Of a stretch of DNA of 64,000 nucleotides, positions 54,946-64,000 are shown in pieces. The stretch spans positions 61,077,689-61,141,688 of the forward strand of contig NC_083881.1 of assembly GCF_032452875.1 (NCBI RefSeq). The letters are read 5' to 3'. Source of the stretch: Bos javanicus. Taxonomy: Eukaryota > Chordata > Mammalia > Artiodactyla > Bovidae. Each line of letters begins with the position of its first letter. The stretch's first letter is position 1. The position numbers were made by a program, and so were the translations under genes. The notes under the pieces were generated by a model. That model saw only the letters and a list, made by a program, of their open reading frames with translations. It was not told where the DNA came from and ran no database searches.

Positions 54946-55085
54946 TTCTTTTGGGGTGATGAAAACCTTTGGAACTTGATAGAGGTAGTGACTGCGCAAC
55001 ATTGCGAATATACTAACTGCCAGAACTGTACACTTCAAACTGGTTGTTTTGATGTTATGTGGATTTAACCTCAGTTTAAAACAAA

Positions 55086-55855
55086 AGCCATTGATGATTA
55101 TTACTTAATGATCTGACATGCAAATTTGAAGCCAGAATCAACAGAATGCAGCATTCTTATTTCCATAATTTCTGATGACATATACAGTTCATTGAATTGA
55201 AATAATTTTTCAAAGTATCATAAAAATCTATCTTTTCAGGGGAATCCTTTTTATGAGTGTGTATACTCAAAGTTTAGCTGATATCTGTTAAATAGCAGTT
55301 TAAATTATTTAGTGTTGTTTCCCCATAACTGATAAAGAATTGATTCAGAACAAGTGACATCAATTTGAACATGACTGGCTGACCGAAGTGACTAGGAGAT
55401 CCTGGGGAAATTGATAGTGTTAGGTGATGAAGCTGATAGATCCGTGGCCATGCAGCTGACAGCTTAGAAACTATAGAAGTGTATCTACTATTCTGAGGAG
55501 TTAATTAGAGCCAAGGAGAATCAAGAGGAGTGCTTTAGAAGAGTTATATACATCACTCTACCGAAAACAGGTGACTCTGCCAAGAGAGCAGGTTCTATTC
55601 CCAGGGATACAGAATTGGGGTAGAAAAGCTAATAATCCTAACAGGGAAGATGTGCTTTCTAGTCTATGAAGTCAGTTTCATTAACTTACACACAAAGGAA
55701 TGCCTTAAATGAGCCAACTGAACCTCTGATTTAAAGGGATTAACTTTAAATTTGCTCTTTTCTGTACCTGGCCTCATTTCCCAAACTAGTTAAAAGTTAT
55801 TATCACCCTAAGAATGATTTTTGAACTGTGTTACATGCACATCTTGATAACGTGC
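55086..55855. other. Intergenic stretch, nothing recognised
   Basis: No repeat family or gene recognised. Confidence 0.5.
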
Positions 55856-55867
55856 TAATGTTTCCAT

Positions 55868-58858
55868 CAGTCAGTTCAGTCGCTCAGTCATATCTGACTC
55901 TTTGTGATCCCATGGACTGCAGCACGCCAGGCTTCCCTGTCCATCACCAGCTCCCGGAGCTTACTCAAACTCATGTTCATCAAGTCGGTGATATCCAACC
56001 GTCTCATCCTCTGTCATCCCCTTCTCTTCCCACCTTCAATCTTTCCCAGCATCAGGGTCTTTTCAAATGAGTCAGTTCTTTGCATCAGGTGGCCAAAGTA
56101 TTGGAGTTTCAGCTTCAGCATCAGTCCTTCCAATGAATATTCAGGACTGATTTCCTTTAGGATGGACTGGTTGGATCTCCTTGCAGTCCGAGGGACTCTC
56201 AAGAGTCTTCTTCCACACCACAGTTCAAAAGCATCACTTCTTCAGTGCTCAGCTTTCTTTATAGTCCAACTCTCACATCCATGCATGACTACTGGAAAAA
56301 CCATAGCCTTGACGAGACCGACCTTTGTTGTTAAAGTAATGTCTCTGCTTTTTAATATGCTGTCTTAGTTGGTCATACCTTTCTTCCAAGGAACAAGCGT
56401 CTTTTAATTTCATGACTGCAGTGATTTTGGAGCCCAAAAATAAAGTCGCTCACAGTTTGCATTGTTTCTGCATCTATTTGCCATGAAGTGATGGGACCAG
56501 ATGCCATGACTTAATTTTTTGAATGTTGAGTTTCAAGCCAACTTTTTCATTCTCCTCTTTCACTTTCATCAAGAGGCTTTTTAGCTCCTCTTCACTTTCT
56601 GCCATAAGGGTGGTGTCATCTGTATATCTAAGGTTATTGACATTTCTCCTGGAAAACTTGATTCCAGCTTGTGCTTCATCCAGCCTGGCATTTCACATGA
56701 TGTACTCTGCATATAAGTTAAATAAGCAGGGTGTCAATATACAGCCTTGACGGCACTCCTTTCCCAATTTGGAACCAGTCTGTTGTTCCATGTCCGGCTC
56801 TAACTGTTACTTCTTGACCTGCATACAGATTTCTCAGGAGGCAAGTAAGGTGGCCTGGTATTTCCATCTCTTGAAGAATTTTCCAGTTTGTTGTGATCCA
56901 CACAGTCAAAGGCTTTGGCATAACAGAAGTAGATGTTTTTCTGGAACTCTCTTGTTTTTTCAATGATCCAAGAAATGTTGGCAATTTGATCTCTGGTTCC
57001 TCTGCCTTTTCTAAATCCAGCTTGAATATCTGGAAGTTCATGGTTCATGTACTGTTGAAGCCTGGCTTTGAGATTTTTGAGCATTACTTTGCTAGCATGT
57101 GAGATGAGTGCAATTGTGCAGTAGTTTGAGCATTCTTTGGCATTGTCTTTCTTTGGGATTGGAATGAAAACTGACCTTTTCCAATCCTATGGCCACTGCT
57201 GAGTTTTTCAAATTTGCTGGCATATTGAGTGCAGCACTTTCACAGCATCATCTTTTAGGATTTGAAATAGCTCCACTGGAATTCCATCACCTCCACTAGC
57301 TTTGTTCGTAGTGATGCTTCCTAAGGCCAACTTGACTTCGCATTCCAGGATATCTTACTCTAGGTGAGTGATCACACCATTGTGATTATCTTGGTCATGA
57401 AGATCTTTTTTGTATAGTTCTGTGTATTCTTGCCACCTCTTCTTAATACCTTCTGCTTCTGTTAGGTCCATACCATTTCTGTCCTTTATTGTGCCCATCT
57501 TTGCATGAAATGTTCCCTTGGTATCTCTAATTTTCTTGAAGACATCTCTAGTCTTTCCCATTCTGCTGTTTTCCTCAATTCCCTTCCATTGATCACTGAG
57601 GAAGGCTTTCTTATCTCTCCTTGCTATTCTTTGGAACTCTGCATTCAAATGGGTATATCTTTCCTTTTCTCCTTTACTTTTTGCTTCTCTTCTTTTCACA
57701 GCTATTTGTAAGCCCTCCTCAGACAGCCATTTTGCTTTTTTGCATTTCTTTTCCATGGGGATGGTCCTGATCCCTGTCTCCTGTACAATGTCATGAACCT
57801 CTGTCCATAGTTTTATTACTTCAGGCACTCTGTCTATCAGATCTAATCCCTTGAATCTATTTGTCACTTCCACTATAATTTTAAGGTATTTGATTTAGGT
57901 CATACCTGAAAGGTCTAGTGGTTTTCCCTACTATATTCAATGTAAGTCTGAATTTGGCAATAAGGGGTTCATGATCTGAGCTACAGTCAGCTCCTGGTCT
58001 TGTTTTTATTGACTGTATAGAGCTTCTCCACCTTCAGCTACAAAGAATATAATCAATCTGATTTCAGTATTGACCATCTGGCGATGTCCATGTGTAGAGT
58101 CTTCTCTTGTATTGTTGGAAGAGTGTGTTTTCTATGACCAATGCATTTTCTTGGCAAAACTCTGTTAGCCTTTGCCCTGCTTCATTTTGTACTCCGAGGC
58201 CAAATTTGGCCATTACCAGCTATCTCTTGACTTCCTACTTTTGCATTCCAGTCCCCTATAATGAAAAGGACATCTTTTTCTGGTGTTAGTTCTAGAAGGT
58301 CTTGTAGGTCTTCATAGAACCATTGAACTTCAGCTTCTTCAGCATTACTGGTCGGGGCATAGACTTGGATTACTGTGATATTGAATGGTTTGCCTTGGAA
58401 ATGAACAGAGATCATTCTGTCATTTTTGAGATTGCATCCAAGTACTGCATTTCAGACTTTTAGAAGAAATGAGGGCTACCCCATTTCTTCTAAGGGATTC
58501 TTGCCTACAGCAGTAGATGTAATGGTCATCTGAGTTAAATTCACCCATTCCAGTCCATTTTAGTTCACTGATTCCTAAAATGTCAATGTTCACTCTTGCC
58601 ATCTCCTACTTGACCACTTTCAATTTACCTTGATTCATGGACCTGACATTTCAGGTTTGTATGTAGTATTGCTCTTTACAGCATTGGACTTTACTTCCAT
58701 CACGAATCACATCCACAACTGAGTATTGTTTTTGCTTTGACTCTGTCTCTTCATTCTTTCTGGAGTTATTTCTCCACTGTTCTCCAGTAGCATATTGGGC
58801 ACCTATCAACCTGGGGAGTTCATCTTTCAGTGTCCTATCTTTTTGCCATAACATAAAA
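55868..58858 (-). mobile_element. Nearly full-length BovB LINE (2,991 bp)
   Basis: Reverse BovB from CAGTCAGTTCAGTCGCTC to the region around GGCAAAAAGATAGGACACTG near its 5' end. TAATGTTTCCAT at 55856-55867 and 58859-58870 is an exact 12-bp target-site duplication. The family is about 3.2 kb in my memory, so perhaps 200 bp is missing. Contains both endonuclease and reverse-transcriptase coding remnants and is not interrupted by any SINE. Confidence 0.95.
56470..57873 (-). pseudogene. BovB reverse transcriptase, broken, with YTDD box
   Basis: Pieces: 57873-57355 (linker and fingers), 57084-56800 (PDIQAGFRKGRGTRDQI, motif A as YAKAFDCVDHNKL) and 57041-56718, then the catalytic box at 56626-56615, which reads YTDD instead of YADD. 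Frame changes and the removal of the residues just before motif A show decay. No functional enzyme. Confidence 0.85.
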
Positions 58859-58875
58859 TAATGTTTCCATAACAT
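58182..58875 (-). pseudogene. BovB AP-type endonuclease region, broken
   Basis: N-terminal endonuclease that nicks target DNA to prime reverse transcription. Pieces read right to left: 58875-58651 (leader), 58602-58420 with ISELKWTG (the metal-binding Glu motif of AP endonucleases), 58415-58182 with VIQVYAPTS and GDWNAKVG at 58256-58233 (Asp and Asn of the catalytic GDxN motif). A disrupted stretch near 58440-58480 and stops between pieces inactivate it. The frame ends around 58182. Confidence 0.85.
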
Positions 58876-59094
58876 AACATAGTGTTTCCTTATGTTTAGG
58901 CAATAGCACTAAACTATTGCCTCTCTTCCACCATTTGTAAGAGTCTAGTTTACTTACCAAATTAAAAAAAAAAAAAAAGCTTATAATGATGATTACTACA
59001 GATGGAACAATATCACCCAAAATAGCCAGGAAATAAATATATTAGTTTATCCTTTGGTGTGGGGTAGGGGATGCTTAGATTGAAACTCGAACCA

Positions 59095-59530
59095 AGTCTT
59101 GCATCAGTTAGTATGTTTTTTTGGCTGTAAGTATTCAGAAAATCAAATTAACAGTGGCTTAAACCAGTAGGGATTTATTTGTCTCTAGAATTAGAAGACA
59201 GGAGGTCAGATCTCCTGCTGAATGATGTCATCAGATACCTTGGCCTTTTCTATCTTTCTGTTCCCTCATACTTAGCCTCACACCTTGAACCTCACACTTT
59301 GGACTCACATATCATGGTCATAATACGTCTACCACAGTAACAGATCGCACAGTCACATTTAAAACATAAAAGAAAGATGGGTGAGGGTGGGAAGGAACAA
59401 GGTGGCATCAACGAAATTTCTCTGTTTTTAGGAAAGAAAAGCTTTCCTGGAAGCCTCATAGTAGATCCTTGTTTAGGCCATGTTGGCCAGAATGGGTCAC
59501 ATGGCCAGCTGCAAGTGTAAAGCCAGTAGA
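59095..59530 (-). mobile_element. Unnamed eutherian repeat relic
   Basis: AACAGTGGCTTAAACCAGTAGGGATTTATTTGTCTC ... ATGGGTCACATGGCCAGCTGCAAG are phrases of a widespread old repeat, probably the inverse of the family at 42300-42725. Family name not assigned. Confidence 0.4.
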
Positions 59531-60052
59531 AAGAAAATATTTTGCATTTCTAACCTCTCCAGTAGAGAGTTGGGAATGAAGAAGAGGAGGGGAGTGGGAT
59601 TTAGGCTGGTTGTATTTTACTGTTTGCCAAACTTTTTCTTGTACAAACATTAAAAAGATTCTTAGGTGAGGAAATAAAATAACTGATTTTATGGGTAATA
59701 AACAAGAATGTAGACACTGTACAACTCCTCTTCCAACTGTCTTAATCTAGGAAGGTGTGAGGTTGCTTAAATTTCCACTTCATTTCAGAAAAAAAGAAAA
59801 CATATTCTAACTTAAGTAGTTTGTGGCCTTCCTTTTCAGGTCATAAAAGATCTTCATGTGTATTGACTCATTTGGTTTTCCTATACTTAAGAGAAAGACA
59901 GTGGAGACTGGGGATGATGGGGAGATGAGAAACAATTTACTCACCAAATTCAGAAATTTAACAGGTCCTGATCTGGAATTCAGGGTATTTTAGCAAAGTA
60001 TTTTGTCTCTACTATTTTTCCTCCCTGTAAATGCCCAGTTAAACATATACAC

Positions 60053-60054
<2 letters not shown>

Positions 60055-60092
<38 letters not shown>
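60055..60092. repeat. (AC)19 microsatellite
   Basis: An uninterrupted run of 19 AC units between CATATACACTT and AGATTATAAATAATC. Pure and long enough to expect length polymorphism. Confidence 0.97.
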
Positions 60093-60095
<3 letters not shown>

Positions 60096-61576
60096 TTATA
60101 AATAATCACCACCAGCATAGGGGAAAGAAGAAGCAATTACCTAAACCTTGGCCTGGGCAAAAGAAGGTCGTGACTGAATACCCAATGTCAGGAAAAGAGG
60201 GAAATTATTATTGCCCTAGGGAATACAAATCTCTTTTAAGTTATCACACTTGAAAAATGGATTTATGCAGCAATATTTCAGGGAACAGTGGTCAGATTTA
60301 CGATGACATAAAATTCATTGAATTTACAAAAAAATTCAGCTTCCTCTTTGTTATCCACAGAACCTATCTTACCCAACCAGGCAAAATAAGCTTAACCTTG
60401 ATGAATTGTCTCCCTGAAGCAAATGCTTGCATCAACTGGCAGATTTTCCCAGCTATGGATTGTAATTATTTTCTTAATTTTGAAGAACAGATTAAATGGC
60501 TGCATAAGGATCTGAATATTACCATCCACAAATTTTTCTGCTAACTGATTACTATGAGTTATCACTAAGTGGGCTTTCCATGTTTCATAAGCATTTCCTG
60601 TGCGGGTGCATCCTTTGTGATACTACACATTGCCTCTGACAAATGATTCAAAAATAAAATATGAGCCTCAAAGAAAATGAAGCCAACTGTGTGGTAGAAT
60701 AGATTTCAAGGAAGAGTTTAATACCATCTTAGGGTTAGGAACTTTAAAAAATACATTTTCTGAGGCAAAAAGATAGTAGCTTTAAGGTTTGAATGTAAGC
60801 GTTAAAATAAGTTTTAGCAAAAGAACAAAAGTCTTCATAAAGTGCCATGTTTATATGTTTTGCATTTGAGCTTTAATAACTTGGGTGGCAACTATGATAG
60901 AAATAATCTGTGAATGTCACTCAAAGGCAAAATACATTCTCTTCTCCTAGGCTCAAATGCACTTCTAATCTGCTAGCCAAAGGGCATACTCTAACTATCT
61001 CTGTGGCAACCTTTTTTTTCTTCATTTATCTCAGTGTCTGAAGAAAGAACACACTGCGTACAGCTGGGTAATGCAGTTGTCTCAGACTTCAATAAATTCG
61101 CTTTTACATGCTATTTACAGATTTCTATCATATCTACAATCTCAGATATTAAGGTTAGAGATACACAGGGTCTTCATAAAGTTCTTCTCCAGATATCTGG
61201 TTATATTAATTCCCTTTGACAAACTCTTATAGTCCAATGCTTTATATTTGGAAAGAACATCCTAATCATCCCCATTTATCTTTCCAATATCCGTAAGAAT
61301 GGAGTAAGCTCCAGACAGGGGAAGCATTGGCTACTATTGAAGGCACAAGAGTCTGCTGACCTTTTTTTACAACAATTGGAAGAAGACAGAAAATCATCTT
61401 GTGGCAAATTCCATAATAAAGAAGGACAGCCAAAGATGCAGAAGGGAGACTCAAATACTGGAAACAAGAGAAAAAAAGAGTCAGACCCACTAGCTTCCAG
61501 ACTTGGAGACTAATAATAGCTAGCCCGTAAATGGTGAGCTAAGAGTGCTGGGCACTGGGATAAATATTTTTCATGC
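60093..61576. other. 1.5 kb intergenic stretch, nothing recognised
   Basis: No repeat family recognised. A 95-codon ATG frame at 60257-60544 has no recognisable domain. Confidence 0.5.
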
Positions 61577-61800
61577 TTTGTTGTTGTCGTTTAGTCATTC
61601 AGTCATGCCCCTCTTTTGTGACCCCATGGACTGTAGCCCACCAGGCTCCTCTGTCCATGGAGTTTCCCAGGCAAGAATACTGGAGTGATTTGCCATTTCC
61701 TTCTCCAGGAGATCTTCCTGACTCAGGGATCAAACCACATGCCCTGCATTTCCTAAACTGGCAAGCGTATTCTTTACTACTGTGCCACCTGGGAAGCCCA
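61577..61800 (-). mobile_element. Bov-tA SINE
   Basis: Reverse element: GTTGTTGTCGTTTAGTCATTCAGTC ... GGAGTTTCCCAGGCAAGAATAC ... GTGCCACCTGGGAAGCCC. The TTGTTGTCGTTTAGTC tail variant is seen only here in the window. Confidence 0.9.
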
Positions 61801-61928
61801 TGATTGTCTAACAAATTACGATCATTCATTCAGTCATTCTTGATTTCATGCTGTAAGTATTTAATGGACGACTGCTTAGTGCTAGGTATTGTGCTAGTGA
61901 TTGGGAAAACCAAAGTAAACAAGACCAC

Positions 61929-62098
61929 GGGTTCCCCTTGTGGTCCAGTGGTTAGGAATCTGCCTGCCAATGCAGGGGACACAGGTTCAGTCCCTGGTCA
62001 GGGAAGATCCCACATACCTCAAGGCAGCCAAGCTGGTGCGCCAAAACAATTTAGCCAAAAATAAATAAATAAATAAATCTTAAAAAAAAAAAAAAAAA
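61929..62098 (+). mobile_element. CHR-2 type SINE
   Basis: GGTTCCCCTTGTGGTCCAGTGG ... GTCCCTGGTCAGGGAAGATCCC ... (AAATA)n and an A16 tail. AAGACCA occurs on both sides (about 61920 and 62098), a short probable duplication. Confidence 0.88.
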
Positions 62099-62189
62099 GA
62101 CCAATATAAACCCTACTTTCAAAGGGTTAACTTTGTTAATCTAATGTAGTATAGAGTCCATGTTTAAGAAGTGATAATAAGTAATACAT

Positions 62190-62540
62190 GCACAGTATGT
62201 GTTACATACTAGGCACTTTTTTGACAGATGTTATTTCATTTAATTCTCCCAACATCCCTACCACTTTACAGATGAAGAAACTCAGTCAGAGCTAGAGGTT
62301 GAGTAATTTACCCAAGGTTATAATCCTTGTGATTGGCAAAGTCAGGAATTTGAACCCAAGTATTCACTTTCACTTTTCACTTTCATGCATTGGAGAAGGA
62401 AATGGCAACCCACTCCAGTGTTCTCGCCTGGAGAATCCCAGGGACGGGGGAGCCTGGTGGGCTGCCGTCTATGGGGTCACACAGAGTCGGACATGACTGA
62501 AGTGACTTAGCAGTAGCAGCAGCATTCTAACTTGAGGGAC
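62190..62540 (-). mobile_element. MIR SINE, split by half a BOV-A2
   Basis: Reverse MIR: TACTAGGCACTTTTTTGACAGATGTTATTTCATTTAATTCTCCCAACATCCC, CTTTACAGATGAAGAAACTCAG, GTAATTTACCCAAGG, GGAATTTGAACCCAAG, then the BOV-A2 half at 62364-62522. Confidence 0.75.
62364..62522 (+). mobile_element. Half BOV-A2 SINE
   Basis: Starts within the linker (CACTTTCACTTTTCACTTTCATGCATTGG) and keeps only the second BovA unit, ending GAAGTGACTTAGCAGTAGCAGCAGC. Confidence 0.9.
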
Positions 62541-62799
62541 CATGATCTTAATACTGCACTATTATTTCTCTTGTTGAGAAATTGCTTGTTGAAATAGGTT
62601 GATTAGAGACCTCTCTCATTGACTCTCAGAATGGTTGGATAACTTTTGGATACATTTTGCTTAGAGAAAGTCCTAATGAGAAAAGAATGGAAGAGATAAC
62701 ATCTACTTGGGATATAGGGAAGATGGGGGTTTTGAAGGATGCAACAAAGTAGAGAAGCCAGGGAGCTGAGAATACAGCTGAGGATAAAACAAACATGGT

Positions 62800-63300
62800 C
62801 TACACCACTCTTGAGCACTCAGTTAGAGAAGCTCTCAGAGATTTCATAATGAGAGGCCTTCCTGACTTGTGGCATCCAGAAAGTTTTCTCTGAGGAAATG
62901 GTGCTTGAGAAAATCTGAAGAATTTGGGACAAGCCCTTAGGATAGAAGAAAAAGTTTGTGGACATTTTGAGGCAGGATAAAGCTCAATGTGATCAAAGAA
63001 CTGAGAGAAGATCAGTTGTCTGAACACAGAGATGGAGGAGTTTGACATGAGATGGCGATGTGATGTTGGTTGAGAGAGCAGACCATGCTGAGAACGTTGG
63101 ACTTTCTTCTAAAGGCAATAGTCAGCTACAGAAATGTTTTTAAATGTAGGAGAATCATGGTGAAATTTGCTTTTTGAAAAGATTACTTTGGCCAAACAGT
63201 AGAGAACAAGTTAAAAGAAGGAGAAATTTATGTAAAAAGGCCTATTAGGGAGCCACTGCTTCCTAATTGTACTTTGAGTGAAGTTTGGTGGTAGGCTAGA
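62800..63300 (-). mobile_element. L2-type LINE relic
   Basis: AGAGGCCTTCCTGACTTG ... AAGAATTTGGGACAAGCCC ... GAACGTTGGACTTTCTTCTAAAGGCAATAG ... AAAAGATTACTTTGGCC follow the reverse of L2 consensus phrases. Very diverged. Confidence 0.4.
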
Positions 63301-63720
63301 TTGGGATGTTGACAGTGGAGATGCAGAAGAGAGGAAAGACTCAAATATAATTAGAAGATATTTAGGCCTTAATCACTAATGAAAAAAGATGGAAGAGCCA
63401 GAGACATCCAAAGGTAGAAATCTAACATTTGGATAATAGTGAGCAATGCTAGCAAGTTGCAGAGCAGACGGAAGAAGCTGGAGGTTGCATGTAGATGATG
63501 GTATGACAGGTGGGGGAGAAGGCAAGGACTGATGCCTAGGATGACAATAGGAAGAGAAGTGTGGGTGGGGAGGTTCCTAAAGCTTCTTGGCCATTTTCAA
63601 AAATACTTCTAAATATTTTACTAAAATTCACTTGAGCTCCCTGGTGCAGATATACTGATAAAGGAAGAATTTGAGCAGATATTTTTAAATGGAGAGAAGT
63701 CATTAGCCAATTCATATATT

Positions 63721-64000
63721 CAGTTCAGTTCAGTTCAGTCGCTCATTTGTGTCCAACTCTTTGTGACTCCATGAATCGCAGCATGCCAGGCCTCCCTGTC
63801 CATCACCAACTCCCGGAGTTTACTCAGACTCACGTCAGACTCAGAGTCAGTGATGCCATCCAGCCATCTCATCCTCTGTCGTCCCCTTCTCCTCCTGCCC
63901 CCAATCCCTCCCAGCATCACAGTCTTTTCCAATGAGTCAACTCTTCACATGAGGTGGCCAAAGTACTGGAGTTTCAGCTTTAGCATCGTTCCTTCCAAAG
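63721..64000 (-). mobile_element. BovB LINE 3' end, runs off the window
   Basis: Reverse BovB starting CAGTTCAGTTCAGTTCAGTCGCTC and still matching at the last base. A direct repeat TCAGACTC/TCAGACTCAGAGTC at 63825-63847 adds a few bases against the other copies. Confidence 0.93.

Larger units (their letters stand above)
53945..55085 (+). mobile_element. Old L1M 3' end, interrupted by two SINEs
   Basis: AGCTAAACATAAAATTACCATATGCCC, CAGTACTATTCACAATAGCCCGAGAATGG, then AAATACTATTCAGCCATAAGAG, and the terminal GGTGATGAAAACCTTTGGAACTTGATAGAGGTAGTGACTGC ... GTACACTTCAAACTGGTTG. A duplicated AGCTAAACATAA occurs at about 53991 and 54029 around an A-tract. Confidence 0.75.

Noticed and set aside
60257..60544. 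95-codon ATG frame with several Cys and aromatic residues
   Set aside because: No domain, no splice or promoter context, and a length expected by chance in AT-rich DNA. I could not recognise it as an exon.
63301..64000. Possible 3' end of the next gene upstream of RIMS2 (DCAF13 by remembered human gene order)
   Set aside because: No exon or polyadenylation context is visible before the window ends, and the last 280 bp are a BovB.

Overview
This is a vertebrate nuclear window from a bovid ruminant, most likely cattle or a close relative. The organism call rests on the repeats: Bov-tA and BOV-A2 SINEs, the RTE-class LINE BovB, CHR-type tRNA-Glu SINEs and ruminant L1 3' ends. These lie over older eutherian repeats (MIR, L2, L1M, hAT-Charlie, MaLR LTR). 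I see no bacterial or viral gene content. All repeat family names come from recognition by eye, without a repeat-masking run.

The one protein-coding gene I can support is the first coding exon of RIMS2 (presynaptic active-zone scaffold RIM2), on the minus strand at 9572-9747. It encodes 58 codons plus two bases. An in-frame stop lies 24 nt upstream of the ATG and a good splice donor follows. The exon sits in a GC- and CpG-dense island (about 8880-11110) that is the presumed promoter. Positions 1-9571 are the start of RIMS2 intron 1. Positions from about 10.3-11.1 kb to 64000 are 5' flanking, apparently intergenic DNA.

Layout: 1-5.2 kb is intron with Bov-tA, L1M and BovB insertions. 5.2-12.8 kb, around the exon, is almost free of ruminant-specific repeats. 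12.8-25 kb is a repeat-rich flank with a 1.9 kb BovB at 21.2 kb. 25-31 kb holds old hAT and L1 pieces with SINEs. 31-42 kb is dense in SINE and BovB, including a 2.1 kb BovB at 36.4 kb and a MaLR LTR split by later insertions at 40.2-42.0 kb. 42-50 kb is MIR-rich and quieter. 50.4-51.6 kb is a BovB that looks twin-primed. 54-55 kb is an interrupted L1M. 55.9-58.9 kb is a nearly full-length but dead BovB with a perfect 12-bp target-site duplication. 59-64 kb is quiet apart from a (CA)19 microsatellite, a few SINEs and a BovB 3' end at the window edge.

I did not find a new multi-gene system. The best leads are a perfect match to the TISU translation-initiator consensus on the strand opposite RIMS2, beginning a 154-codon reading frame; two exact REST/NRSF left half-sites around exon 1; and several retrotransposition events whose structure can be read directly (SINE-L1 chimera, twin-primed BovB, nested insertions).
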